Below, one piece after another: positions 16,227-25,002 of a stretch of DNA of 64,000 bases. Numbering within the stretch: position 1 is the stretch's first letter; each line of letters begins with the position of its first letter. Position numbers and translations under genes: made by a program. This DNA comes from Alsobacter sp045348435 (GTDB lineage Bacteria > Pseudomonadota > Alphaproteobacteria > Rhizobiales > Beijerinckiaceae). The stretch covers positions 248,001-312,000 of the forward strand of contig NZ_CP157484.1 in NCBI RefSeq assembly GCF_045348435.1. Reading direction: 5' to 3'. Below the pieces are notes generated by a model. The model was not told the DNA's origin and did no database searches. It worked only from the letters and a program-made list of their open reading frames with translations.

Positions 16227-17522
16227 TCACGACTTCTTCTTCTCCGCGATCTGCTGGGCGATGTCCTGGTCGATCCGCTTGTAGGCGTCCTCCAGGGTGG
16301 TCTCGCCCGAGATCGCCTGCCCCAGGCGGCTGATCACCGCGTTGAAGATGATGCGGTTGTACTGGTAACCCTGCAGCTTGTAGGCGATAGGCGAAACCTT
16401 GCCGACCTGCTGGCCGAACACCTGCAGGGCGGCCTTGGCGAGCGGGCTCGCGGTCGGATAGTCGATCCCCTTCTGCGACAGGCCGAGATGGCCGGGCACG
16501 AACAGCGTCCGCGAGTAGAATTCCGACGCGACCGGCTCGCTCGCCAGATACTCGATCACCTTGGCGACGGCCTGCGGGTTCTTGGTGGTCTTGATGCCGA
16601 CCAGCGCCGCTCCGCCCGGCATGCCGGTGCAGCCGCCCGACCCGCACGGATTGGGGACTGCGACCCAGTCGAAGGCGTTGCCGATGGTCTTGTCGAACTG
16701 CGCCACCTGCCAGGAGCCGGACATGTAGAGGACCGCCTGGGCGTTCTTGAACTCGTCATTCGCGCCCCGATAGGTGGCGCCCGACACCGAGCCCCAGAGC
16801 TCTTTCGACATCACGCCGGACTTGTGCCAGTCGTACACCTTCTGCGACATCGCCTTGAAGCCGTCGTCGATGACGGCCGGCTCGCCCTTGGCGTCGAAGA
16901 TCTTCGCCCCGGACGAGATCGCCGCGCCGAGGAAGCGGTGGCCCGAGCGGTCGATGGCGATCGGGAAGGGCGCCTTCACCTTGTCGGCGACCTCCTTCGT
17001 CGCCTTGGCCCAGTCGTCCCATGTCGCGCCGTCGCCCGGCATTTTCACGCCAGCCTGCTCGAACAGGGTCTTGTTGACGAACGGACCCGTGACGGTGAGC
17101 TGCGTCATGTAGCCGGGGATGGAGGCCGTGTCGCCGGGCAGCCGCATCCATTCCAGGAAGGGCCCGAAATTCTTCTCGAAATAGGCCGCGTCCTTCAGGT
17201 GGGGCCTCAGGTCCAGCATGTATTTGGCGACGCCGCCGAGATCGACCACGCGGGCGATGTCCGGGCCCTCGCCGGCGGCCAGCTGGACCGGCAGGTTTTC
17301 GTTGATGGCCTTGAAGGGCACCTGGTCGAGCACGACCTTGATGTCGGGATTGGCTTTCTCGAACCGGGCGAGCAGGTCCTTCATGACCTCGCCCTCGTTG
17401 CCGTCGGAGTACCACGTCATCCGCAGCGAGGTCTGCGCGAGCGCGGCGCCGGAGGCCAGCCCTGCCGCGGTCAAGACGCCGGCGGCCAGCAATGCCGCCG
17501 AAAAAATCTTCGGAACGCCCAT
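16227..17522 (-). CDS. Sugar ABC transporter substrate-binding protein (extracellular binding protein family 1)
   Basis: This 431-residue periplasmic protein has a signal peptide 'KIFSAALLAAGVLTAAGLA' cut after ALA near residue 29. It has the MalE/UgpB-like fold: 'LRMTWYSDGNEGEVMKDLL', 'FEKANPDIKVVLDQVPFKAI', 'LPVQLAAGEGPDIARV', and later 'KNAQAVLYMSGSWQVAQF' and 'GGAALVGIKTTKNPQAVAKV'. It delivers an undetermined sugar to the permeases encoded downstream. ATG 17522 is preceded by GGAGGA, a near-ideal ribosome site. It is first in the minus-strand transporter operon and is divergent from tetR with 196 bases between the starts. Confidence 0.9.
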   Translation of the reverse strand: MGVPKIFSAALLAAGVLTAAGLASGAALAQTSLRMTWYSDGNEGEVMKDLLARFEKANPDIKVVLDQVPFKAINENLPVQLAAGEGPDIARVVDLGGVAKYMLDLRPHLKDAAYFEKNFGPFLEWMRLPGDTASIPGYMTQLTVTGPFVNKTLFEQAGVKMPGDGATWDDWAKATKEVADKVKAPFPIAIDRSGHRFLGAAISSGAKIFDAKGEPAVIDDGFKAMSQKVYDWHKSGVMSKELWGSVSGATYRGANDEFKNAQAVLYMSGSWQVAQFDKTIGNAFDWVAVPNPCGSGGCTGMPGGAALVGIKTTKNPQAVAKVIEYLASEPVASEFYSRTLFVPGHLGLSQKGIDYPTASPLAKAALQVFGQQVGKVSPIAYKLQGYQYNRIIFNAVISRLGQAISGETTLEDAYKRIDQDIAQQIAEKKKS

Positions 17523-17658
17523 ATCGTCCTCCCGGTCTTTCCGCGCCGCCGGAACGGCCGGCGGGCGGGCGGGGCCCATTGCGGCCCTCTCAATGCAGCG
17601 CAGGTTAGTGGAACGCCGGCCGATTGGAAGCCCGGATTGGGGCGCTTTCCCATTCGAC

Positions 17659-17672
17659 TTGACGCGCGTCAA
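17659..17672. promoter_or_regulatory. Perfect 14-bp palindrome TTGACGCGCGTCAA
   Basis: TTGACGC is followed directly by its reverse complement. The form TTGAC-N4-GTCAA resembles FNR/FixK/CRP-family boxes (TTGAT-N4-ATCAA) with two symmetric changes, and the TTGACG can also serve as a -35 element for tetR. It lies between the divergent sugar-transporter and tetR genes, so it could act on either. Confidence 0.4.
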
Positions 17673-17683
17673 GGATCAGGGTA

Positions 17684-17707
17684 CTGAGAATGAACGTTCA
17701 TTCTCAG
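17684..17707. promoter_or_regulatory. Perfect 24-bp palindromic operator, probable TetR binding site
   Basis: CTGAGAATGAAC (17684-17695) is followed at once by its exact reverse complement GTTCATTCTCAG (17696-17707). It ends 11 bases before the tetR start and overlaps the expected -10/+1 region, the usual place for a TetR-family autoregulatory operator. ATGAACGTTCAT-type centres are typical of AcrR-like regulators of efflux pumps. Confidence 0.75.
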
Positions 17708-17718
17708 TCTGCGGGCCC

Positions 17719-18375
17719 ATGTCCCTCGACGATGTCGCTTCCCCCGATCGGCACGTCCGCATCCTCGATGCGGCCGAGCGCTGCTTCGCGCGCGCCGGCT
17801 TCCACCGCACCACCATGCAGGATGTGGCGGCCGAGGCGCAGATGAGCGCCGGCAACCTGTACCGTTATTTCCGCTCCAAGGACGCCATCGTGGCCGGCCT
17901 GTCGGAACGCGACCGCCAGGAGGTGGCGGCCGACTTCACCCAGGCCGGGGCCGCCATGGGCTTCTTCGAGGCGCTGGAGCATCTCGGCCGCAAGCACATC
18001 GTCGACGCCCCGCGCGAGAAGTCCATCGTCCTGCTCGAGATCTGGTCGGAGGCGACCCGCAATCCCACGGTCGGCGCCGCCTGCGGCGCCATCGACGGCG
18101 AGCTCAGCACGTTGCTGGCCGCCATGGTGGAGGCCGCCAAAGGATCCGGACAGCTTCCGGCAGAAGTCGACGCTCACTTCGCCTGCACGGTGCTGTTCAC
18201 GATGGCGGATGGCCTCTTCAAGCGCCGGGCGCTGGACCCGGAATTCGACGGCGAGCGCGAACTCGCCAACGCCATGGCGGTATTCCGGGCGGTCTTCACC
18301 GGGCAGGTCCGGCCGGCCCGCGAGATCTCTCCCCGCGACCCTTCTTCGACTGTGTCTTCCGAGGCTCCATCATGA
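17719..18375 (+). CDS. TetR/AcrR-family transcriptional repressor of the adjacent RND pump
   Basis: This 218-residue protein has an N-terminal DNA-binding domain: 'RILDAAERCFARAGFHRTTMQDVAAEAQMSAGNLYRYFRSKDAIV' is the complete TetR helix-turn-helix (residues about 14-58). The ligand domain begins at 'RDRQEVAADF'. ATG 17719 is 11 bases after a perfect 24-bp palindrome, so it very likely represses itself and, through the shared transcript, the adaptor and pump that follow. The stop overlaps the adaptor start (ATGA). No Shine-Dalgarno is evident; the frame is open upstream, but a start there would erase the promoter and operator. Confidence 0.9.
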   Translation: MSLDDVASPDRHVRILDAAERCFARAGFHRTTMQDVAAEAQMSAGNLYRYFRSKDAIVAGLSERDRQEVAADFTQAGAAMGFFEALEHLGRKHIVDAPREKSIVLLEIWSEATRNPTVGAACGAIDGELSTLLAAMVEAAKGSGQLPAEVDAHFACTVLFTMADGLFKRRALDPEFDGERELANAMAVFRAVFTGQVRPAREISPRDPSSTVSSEAPS

Positions 18376-19598
18376 CGCCCGCCGTCCGTCCCCGTCACGC
18401 CGCCGCCCTGGCGTCCGTCCTGGTCCTGTCGTCCGTCGCGCCGGCGCAGGCCGCGCCCGCCGCCCAGGCCGCCGCGCCCGCGACGTCGCTGGCGATCCCC
18501 GCCGTGACGGTCGCCCAGGCGACCCGCCGCGAGATGGCCGAGCGCGTCGTCGTGTCCGGCACGCTCGCCGCGCGCGACGAGGTGCTGGTGTCGGCCGAGA
18601 CCGACGGCCTGCGGGTGATCGAGCTTCTCGCCGACGAGGGGGACGCAGTGAAGGCCGGCCAGGTGCTGGCCCGGCTCTCACGCGACACGATCGACACGCA
18701 GCTCGCCCAGAACGACGCCTCGATGGCGCGCGCCGAAGCCGCGATCGCCCAGGCCCGCAGCCAGATCGTCCAGGCCGAGGCCGCGCAGGTCGAGGCGCAG
18801 GCGGCGCTGGGGCGCGCCCAGTCGCTGCTGAAGTCGGGCAACGTCACGCAGGAGATCCTCGACCAGCGCATTTCCGCCGCCCGGGTCGCCGATGGCCGTC
18901 TCGCCGCCGCCCGCGACGGGCTCGCGGTGGCCCAGGCCGACCGCGCGCAGACCGCGGCCCAGCGCAAGGAGCTCGAGGTCAAGCTCGCCCGGACCGAGAT
19001 CCGCGCCCCCGCGGCGGGCGTGGTCAGCCGCCGCACCGTCAAGCTCGGCGGCCTCAGCGCCCTGGCGGGCGAGCCGCTATTCCGCATCATCGCCAACAAC
19101 GATGTGGAGCTCGAGGCCGAGGTGCTGGAGATCCATCTGGCGCAGCTGAAGGTGGGCGCCCCGGCGTCCATCAAGGTGCGCGAGGGAGAGCTCATCCAGG
19201 GGACGGTGCGCCTGCTGCCGGCCGAAGTGGACCGCGTGTCGCGGGTTGGGCGCGTGCGCATCCGGCTGCCGCAAAGCCCGGACCTGCGGGTCGGCGCCTT
19301 CGCGCGCGGCGAGATCGTGCTGGCCCGCCGCGACGCCGTCGCGGTGCCGACATCGGCTCTGGTCTTCGGCCAGGACGGCGTCTCCGTCCATGTCGTGCGC
19401 GACGACAAGGTCGAGGTCCGCCCCGTGAAGACCGGCATCGTGGCCGGCGGTTACGCGGAGATCTCATCGGGGCTGGCCGAGGGCGAACCCGTGGTGGCCC
19501 GCGCCGCCGGCTTCCTGCGCCAGGGCGACGCGGTGCGGGTCGTCCGGCCCGTGGCGGCCGCCGACGCGCCTGTCCCCGCCTCGTCCGGAGCCCAGTGA
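18372..19598 (+). CDS. RND efflux pump periplasmic adaptor (membrane fusion protein)
   Basis: This 408-residue adaptor links an inner-membrane RND pump to an outer-membrane channel. A signal peptide (residues 1-27, cut after AQA) is followed by an Ala-rich linker, the lipoyl half-motif 'VLVSAETDGLRVIELLADEGDAVKAGQVLARL', a helical hairpin (residues about 105-205, 'NDASMARAEAAIAQARSQI'), the second lipoyl half 'TEIRAPAAGVVSRRTVKLG', and beta-barrel and membrane-proximal domains to the end. The start overlaps the tetR stop and its TGA overlaps the pump ATG, so all three are one translational unit. No outer-membrane TolC-type gene is nearby. Confidence 0.92.
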   Translation: MTPAVRPRHAAALASVLVLSSVAPAQAAPAAQAAAPATSLAIPAVTVAQATRREMAERVVVSGTLAARDEVLVSAETDGLRVIELLADEGDAVKAGQVLARLSRDTIDTQLAQNDASMARAEAAIAQARSQIVQAEAAQVEAQAALGRAQSLLKSGNVTQEILDQRISAARVADGRLAAARDGLAVAQADRAQTAAQRKELEVKLARTEIRAPAAGVVSRRTVKLGGLSALAGEPLFRIIANNDVELEAEVLEIHLAQLKVGAPASIKVREGELIQGTVRLLPAEVDRVSRVGRVRIRLPQSPDLRVGAFARGEIVLARRDAVAVPTSALVFGQDGVSVHVVRDDKVEVRPVKTGIVAGGYAEISSGLAEGEPVVARAAGFLRQGDAVRVVRPVAAADAPVPASSGAQ

Positions 19599-22500
19599 TG
19601 GCCCTCAACGTTTCCGCCTGGGCGATTCGCAAGCCGATCCCCTCCATCGCCCTGTTCATCGTGATGATGATCCTGGGCGTGGTCAGCTTCACGAAGCTGC
19701 CGATCACGCGCTTCCCCAACATCGACATCCCGATCATCTCGGTGTCGGTGACCCAGTCCGGCGCGGCCCCGTCCGAGCTGGAGACGCAGGTCACCAGGAA
19801 GGTCGAGAACGCCATCTCCGGCGTGAACGGCGTCAAGCACATCATCTCGTCCGTGACGGACGGCAATTCGACCACCACGGTCGAGTTTCGCCTGGAGGTG
19901 AACAGCGACCGCGCCCTGAACGACGTGAAGGACGCCATCGCCCGCATCCGGGCGGACCTGCCGCGCAGCATCGACGAGCCGATCACCCAGCGCATCGACA
20001 TCGCCGGCCTGCCGATCGTCACCTATGCGGCCTCCGCGCCCGCGCTCTCCACCGAGGACGTGTCCTGGTACGTGGACGACGTCGTCGCCCGTGAGCTGCA
20101 GTCGGTGAAGGGCGTCTCCAAGGTCGAGCGCATCGGCGGCGTGGATCGCGAGATCCGCGTCGCTCTCGATCCCGATCGGCTGCTGTCGCTCGGCGTCACC
20201 GCGGCCGACGTCAACCGGCAGCTGCGCGCCACCCATGTCGACCTGGCCGGCGGCCGGGGCGAGGTCGGCGCGCGCGAGCAGTCCATCCGGACGCTGGCGG
20301 GCGCAGCGACCGTGCAGGAGCTGGCGGCCATCAGCATCGCGCTGCCCGGCGGCCGCAAGGTGCGCCTGGACGAACTCGGAACCGTGACGGATTCGGCCGC
20401 CGAGAGCCGCACCTTCGCACGTTTCAACGGCGAGCCGGTGGTGGGTTTCGCGGTGTCGCGCTCCAAGGGCGCGAGCGACGCGGACCTCTCGGCCGCGGTG
20501 GCCAATCGCATCGACCAGCTTCAGGCCCGGCGCCCGGACGTGAAGCTCACTCTCATCGACAGCTACGTCACCTATACGCTCGGCAACTATCATTCCGCCA
20601 TGGACACCCTGCTGGAAGGCGCGGTGCTGGCGGTGCTGGTCGTGCTCATCTTCCTGCGGGACTGGCGCGCCACATTGGTCGCCGCCATCGCGCTGCCGCT
20701 GTCCATCATTCCCACCTTCTGGGCCATGGACGCGATGGGCTTCTCGCTCAACCTCGTCAGCCTGCTGGCCATCACGCTCGTCACCGGCATCCTGGTGGAC
20801 GACGCCATCGTCGAGATCGAGAACATCGTCAGGCACATGCGGATGGGCAAGACGGCCTACCGGGCCGCCATCGAGGCGGCCGACGAGATCGGCCTCGCCG
20901 TCATCGCCATCACCTTCACGATCATGGCGGTGTTCGCCCCGGTCAGCTTCATGGGCGGCATCGCGGGCCAGTATTTCAAGCAGTTCGGCCTCACCGTCGC
21001 GGTCGCGGTGTTCATCTCGCTCCTGGTGGCGCGCCTGCTGACGCCGATGCTGGCGGCCTATTTCATGCGCGCCAAACCCGACGCTCACGAGGCCGAGGGC
21101 CCGGTGATGCGCGGCTACACCAGGCTGGTCTCGTGGTCGGCCCGCCACCGCTTCGCCACCGTGGGCCTCGGCGTCCTGTTCTTCGCGGCCTCGATCTACA
21201 GCACCGGCCTGCTTCCTTCCGGCTTCCTGCCGGGCGAGGATTCGGCCCGGTCGCTCTACGTGATCGAGCTGCCGCCCGGCTCGCGCCTCGCCGACACGCA
21301 GGCCGTCACCGACTCGGTCTCCCGCATGCTGCGCGAGCGGCCCGAGGTGCGCAGCGTCTTCGTCGACGGCGGCCGCCTGCCGCAGGGCGGCGGCGAAGTG
21401 CGCAAGGCGACGCTCGTGGTCAACTACGTCCACAAGGACGACCGGACGATCAACCAGAAGGGGCTCGAGCGCGAGATCCTGCAGAGCCTGGCGAAGATCC
21501 CGGACATCCGCTTTTGGCTGCTCAACGAGAACGGCCAGCGCGGCCTGTCCTTGCTGGTCACCGGCGACGACGTCAAGGTGGTGAACGACGTCGCGGCCCG
21601 CATGCAGAGCGAGATGCGCCAGCTGCCGACGCTTCAGGGCGTGGTTTCGACCGCGGCGCTGGACAGGCCCGAGATCCGCATCCGCCCGCGCACCGACCTG
21701 GCCGCCGATCTGGGCGTCTCCACCGACACCATCGCCGAGACGGTGCGAGTGGCGACCCTGGGCGACATCTCGGCCAATCTGGCCAAGTTCAACGCCGGCG
21801 ACCGGCAGGTTCCGATCCGTGTGCAGCTCGACGAGCGCTACAGGGCCGACCAGGGCATGATCGAGGCCCTGAGGGCGCCCACCGCAAGGGGCGGCTCAGT
21901 GCCACTCGCGACCGTCGCCGAGATCGGCTTCGGGCAGGGCCCGACCAGCATCGACCGTTACGACCGCGTCAGGAAGGTCGCCCTCGAGGCGGACCTTTAC
22001 GGCACCGACGCGCTGGGCGAGGTCATCGAAAGCATCATGAAGCTGCCGCCCGCCCAGGCGCTGCCGCCGGGCGTCAGCATCCGCACCTCCGGCGACGCGG
22101 AGGTCATGGAGGAGGTGTTCCAGGGCTTCGCGCTCGCCATGGGGGCGGGCCTGATGATGGTGTTCGGCGTGCTGGTGATCCTGTTCGGCGGGTTCCTGCA
22201 GCCGGTCACCATCCTGTTCTCGCTGCCGCTGTCCTTCGGCGGCGTCGTGCTGGCGCTGCTGCTCACCCACAGGCCGATCAGCATGCCGGTCGTCATCGGC
22301 CTGCTGATGCTGATGGGCATCGTCACCAAGAACGCCATCATGCTGGTCGACTTCGCCATCGAGGAGCGCCGCAAGGGCGTCGACCGCGTGCACGCCATCG
22401 TGGACGCGGGCCGCAAGCGCGCGCGGCCCATCGTGATGACCACCATCGCGATGGCCGCCGGCATGGTCCCGAGCGCGCTCGGAATCGGCGACGGCGGCGA

Positions 22501-22729
22501 GTTCCGCTCGCCCATGGCGATCGCGGTCATCGGCGGCCTCGTCGTGTCGACGCTGCTGTCGCTGGTCTTCGTGCCCGCCGTGTATCTGGTGATGGACGAT
22601 ATCGGCCGCTTCTTCCGCTGGGCGCTCGGCCGCTTCGTCGGCGAACGGGACGAGCCGGAGCAGGCCTCGCCCGTTCCAGGATCCGCGACCGCCCAGAGCA
22701 TGGACCGCCTGCCCATGGCCGCCGAGTAG
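19598..22729 (+). CDS. RND-family multidrug efflux permease
   Basis: This 1043-residue inner-membrane pump has the AcrB/HAE layout: helix one 'IPSIALFIVMMILGVVSFTK', a large periplasmic domain, helices 2-6 with the proton-relay motif 'ITLVTGILVDDAIVEIEN' (Asp-Asp near residues 402-403), a second periplasmic domain, and a matching second half ('GLLMLMGIVTKNAIMLVDFA'). 'VFAPVSFMGGIAGQYFKQF' is the conserved RND motif D region. It exports hydrophobic or amphiphilic compounds using the proton gradient; the actual drug is not readable. Full length, translationally coupled to the adaptor, and followed by a strong hairpin. Confidence 0.93.
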   Translation: MALNVSAWAIRKPIPSIALFIVMMILGVVSFTKLPITRFPNIDIPIISVSVTQSGAAPSELETQVTRKVENAISGVNGVKHIISSVTDGNSTTTVEFRLEVNSDRALNDVKDAIARIRADLPRSIDEPITQRIDIAGLPIVTYAASAPALSTEDVSWYVDDVVARELQSVKGVSKVERIGGVDREIRVALDPDRLLSLGVTAADVNRQLRATHVDLAGGRGEVGAREQSIRTLAGAATVQELAAISIALPGGRKVRLDELGTVTDSAAESRTFARFNGEPVVGFAVSRSKGASDADLSAAVANRIDQLQARRPDVKLTLIDSYVTYTLGNYHSAMDTLLEGAVLAVLVVLIFLRDWRATLVAAIALPLSIIPTFWAMDAMGFSLNLVSLLAITLVTGILVDDAIVEIENIVRHMRMGKTAYRAAIEAADEIGLAVIAITFTIMAVFAPVSFMGGIAGQYFKQFGLTVAVAVFISLLVARLLTPMLAAYFMRAKPDAHEAEGPVMRGYTRLVSWSARHRFATVGLGVLFFAASIYSTGLLPSGFLPGEDSARSLYVIELPPGSRLADTQAVTDSVSRMLRERPEVRSVFVDGGRLPQGGGEVRKATLVVNYVHKDDRTINQKGLEREILQSLAKIPDIRFWLLNENGQRGLSLLVTGDDVKVVNDVAARMQSEMRQLPTLQGVVSTAALDRPEIRIRPRTDLAADLGVSTDTIAETVRVATLGDISANLAKFNAGDRQVPIRVQLDERYRADQGMIEALRAPTARGGSVPLATVAEIGFGQGPTSIDRYDRVRKVALEADLYGTDALGEVIESIMKLPPAQALPPGVSIRTSGDAEVMEEVFQGFALAMGAGLMMVFGVLVILFGGFLQPVTILFSLPLSFGGVVLALLLTHRPISMPVVIGLLMLMGIVTKNAIMLVDFAIEERRKGVDRVHAIVDAGRKRARPIVMTTIAMAAGMVPSALGIGDGGEFRSPMAIAVIGGLVVSTLLSLVFVPAVYLVMDDIGRFFRWALGRFVGERDEPEQASPVPGSATAQSMDRLPMAAE

Positions 22730-22754
22730 GGCGCGCCCATCCCCCTTTTGCGGC

Positions 22755-22780
22755 CCCCTCTCCCGCTTGCGGGAGAGGGG
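22755..22780. terminator. Strong hairpin / REP-like palindrome after the pump gene
   Basis: CCCCTCTCCCGC (22755-22766) pairs perfectly with GCGGGAGAGGGG (22769-22780), a 12-base stem with a 2-base gap, followed by CAGGGGTGAGGG. It lies between the convergent pump and M3 peptidase genes. The same consensus is a widespread intergenic repeat in Hyphomicrobiales, so it may be both a repeat and a terminator. Confidence 0.7.
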
Positions 22781-22808
22781 CAGGGGTGAGGGCCCCTGGT
22801 CTAGGTCC

Positions 22809-24914
22809 CTACGCATCCCCCGCCGGCGCCGGCGCGTCGCCGTCGCCCAGGAACCCGCGCTTGCGCAGCAGGGCCTGGACCTCGGGATCGCGGCCGCGGA
22901 AGGCCCGGTAGGCGTCGGCCGGATCCTGGCGCCCGCCGGCCGAATACACGAACTGCTTGAGCCGCTCGGCCACGCCCGGCGCGAAGACGTCGCCCGCCTC
23001 TTCGAAAGCCGCGAAGCCGTCCGCGTCCAGAACTTCCGACCAGAGATAGGAGTAGTAGCCGGACGAATAGCCGTCGCCCGCGAAGACGTGGGAGAAATGC
23101 GGCGTGCGGTGCCGCATCACGATCTCCTGCGGCATGCCGATGCGCTCCAGCACGGAGCGCTCGAAGGCGATCGGCTCGACGCCCTCCACGTCCTCGAGCG
23201 AGTGGAACGCCAGGTCGACCAGCGCCGATGAGGCGTATTCGACGGTGGCGAAGCCCTGGTTGAAGTTCCGCGCCGCCAGCACCCGCTGCAGCAGCTCCTC
23301 GGGCATCGGCTCGCCGGTCCCCGCGTGCACGGCGAAGCGCCGCAGGACCTCCGGCTGCATCAGCCAGTGCTCGTAGAGCTGCGACGGGAACTCGACGAAG
23401 TCCCGCGACACGCTGGTGCCCGAAATGGACGGGTAGGTGACGTCCGACAGCATGCCATGCAGGCCGTGGCCGAACTCGTGGAACAGGGTGCGCGCATCGT
23501 CGAAGCTGAGCAGCGTCGGCTCGCCCTCCGCGCCTTTCGAGAAGTTCATCACGTTGACGATGACCGGCCGCACGTCGCCGGTGAGCTTCTCCTGTCCCCG
23601 ATAGGCGCTCATCCAGGCGCCCGAGCGCTTCGAGGGCCTGGCGAAGTAGTCTCCCAGGAACACCGCCACATGCTGGCCGGCCTCGTCCAGCACTTCCCAG
23701 GCGCGCACGTCCGGATGGTAGACGGGCGCGTCCGGGAGGGCGACGAAGCGGACGCCGAACAGCCGCGTCGCGGTGTCGAAGGCGGCCTCGATCATCTTCT
23801 CCAATTGCAGGTAGGGCTTGAGCTCGGCTTCGTCGAGGTCGTGCTTGGCCTTGCGCACCTTGGCCGCGTAGTGGCGCCAGTCATGCGGCCCGATGGCGAA
23901 GTTTCCGCCCTCCTGGCGCACCATGTCCTCCAGGTCGGACCGCTCCTCGGCGGCGCGGCCCTTGGCGTGGACCCAGACCCGGTCGAGCAGATCCTGCACC
24001 GCGGCTGGCGTCTTCGCCATCGTGTTGTCGAGCTTGTAGGCGGCGAAGGTCGGGTAGCCCAGCAGCCGCGCGCGCTCGGCGCGCAGCTTCAGGGTCTCGG
24101 CCACGATCGCCCGGTTGTCGGTGGCCCCGCCCATCTCGCCGCGGCGCGTCCAGGCCTCGAACGCCTTCTCGCGCAGCGCGCGGTTGGTGGAGAACTGCAG
24201 GAAAGGCTCGATGCTGGAGCGCGACAGGGTGATGACCGGCACGCCGGGGCGGCCGGCCTCCTCGCCCGCCCGCAGGGCGGAGGCGATCAGCCAATCCGGC
24301 AGGCCGGCCCTGTCCTCCTGCGTCTCCAGCGGCAGCCTGTACCCGGATTCATCGGCCAGCACGTTCTGGCTGAACTGCGTTCCCAAGGTGGCGAGGCGCT
24401 CCACGATGTCGGCGAGGCGCGCCCGGGCCGGGCCCTGCAGCCGCGCGCCGGCGCGCACGAACTGCTTGTGCGAGAGCTCCAGCACCCGTCGTTGCTCGTC
24501 GGAGAGGCCGAGCTCGTCGATGCGGGCGTGCAGCGCCTCGATGCGGCCGAACAGGGCCGCGTTCATGGCGATGTCGCTGTAGTGCTTGGCCAGCCTGGGC
24601 GACATTTCGCGCTCGACGCCCTGCAACTCGGGATTGGTGTGCGCCCCCGTGAGGTTCCAGAACACGCCGCCCACCCGGTCGAGCAGCTCGCCCGAGCGCT
24701 CGAGCGCCTCGATGGTGTTGGCGAAGCTGGGCTCGGCCGGATCGTGGGCGATGGCGTCGATCTCGGCCTTGTTGCGGGCCAGCGCCGCCTCGAAGGCCGG
24801 CCTGAAATGCTCGGCCCGGATCAGGTCGAAGGGCGGAAGCTGAAAGGGCGTGGTCCAGGCCTGCAGGAGCGGGTTGTCGCCCTGTGATCCGCCAGTCGCC
24901 GCCGTCCCGCTCAT
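22809..24914 (-). CDS. M3-family zinc metallopeptidase (oligopeptidase A / peptidyl-dipeptidase Dcp type)
   Basis: This 701-residue cytoplasmic peptidase degrades short peptides. The zinc site is HEFGH at residues 479-483 within 'ARTLFHEFGHGLHGML', with the third ligand Glu about 26 residues on in 'RDFVEFPSQLYEHW'. 'GYSSGYYSYLWSEV' is the conserved C-terminal substrate-binding segment with paired tyrosines. The N-terminal half is the helical channel domain. ATG 24914 was chosen because GGGAG lies about 7 bases upstream; a second ATG lies six bases earlier. No signal peptide is seen. Whether it releases dipeptides (Dcp) or cleaves internally (OpdA) cannot be told from motifs alone. Confidence 0.92.
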   Translation of the reverse strand: MSGTAATGGSQGDNPLLQAWTTPFQLPPFDLIRAEHFRPAFEAALARNKAEIDAIAHDPAEPSFANTIEALERSGELLDRVGGVFWNLTGAHTNPELQGVEREMSPRLAKHYSDIAMNAALFGRIEALHARIDELGLSDEQRRVLELSHKQFVRAGARLQGPARARLADIVERLATLGTQFSQNVLADESGYRLPLETQEDRAGLPDWLIASALRAGEEAGRPGVPVITLSRSSIEPFLQFSTNRALREKAFEAWTRRGEMGGATDNRAIVAETLKLRAERARLLGYPTFAAYKLDNTMAKTPAAVQDLLDRVWVHAKGRAAEERSDLEDMVRQEGGNFAIGPHDWRHYAAKVRKAKHDLDEAELKPYLQLEKMIEAAFDTATRLFGVRFVALPDAPVYHPDVRAWEVLDEAGQHVAVFLGDYFARPSKRSGAWMSAYRGQEKLTGDVRPVIVNVMNFSKGAEGEPTLLSFDDARTLFHEFGHGLHGMLSDVTYPSISGTSVSRDFVEFPSQLYEHWLMQPEVLRRFAVHAGTGEPMPEELLQRVLAARNFNQGFATVEYASSALVDLAFHSLEDVEGVEPIAFERSVLERIGMPQEIVMRHRTPHFSHVFAGDGYSSGYYSYLWSEVLDADGFAAFEEAGDVFAPGVAERLKQFVYSAGGRQDPADAYRAFRGRDPEVQALLRKRGFLGDGDAPAPAGDA

Positions 24915-25002
24915 GCCCATCTCCCGTGCTGATCGTCGAAGCGACAATGGGCGCCCGCCGCCCGTCGCGCAAGGCGGCGGCTCGTCGCCGGTCCGAGCCC
25001 GA

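Noticed and set aside
16060..16647. Extra minus-strand gene between the permease and binding-protein genes
   Set aside because: The frame overlaps the binding protein out of frame and reads through palindromic repeats. Its translation has no domain.
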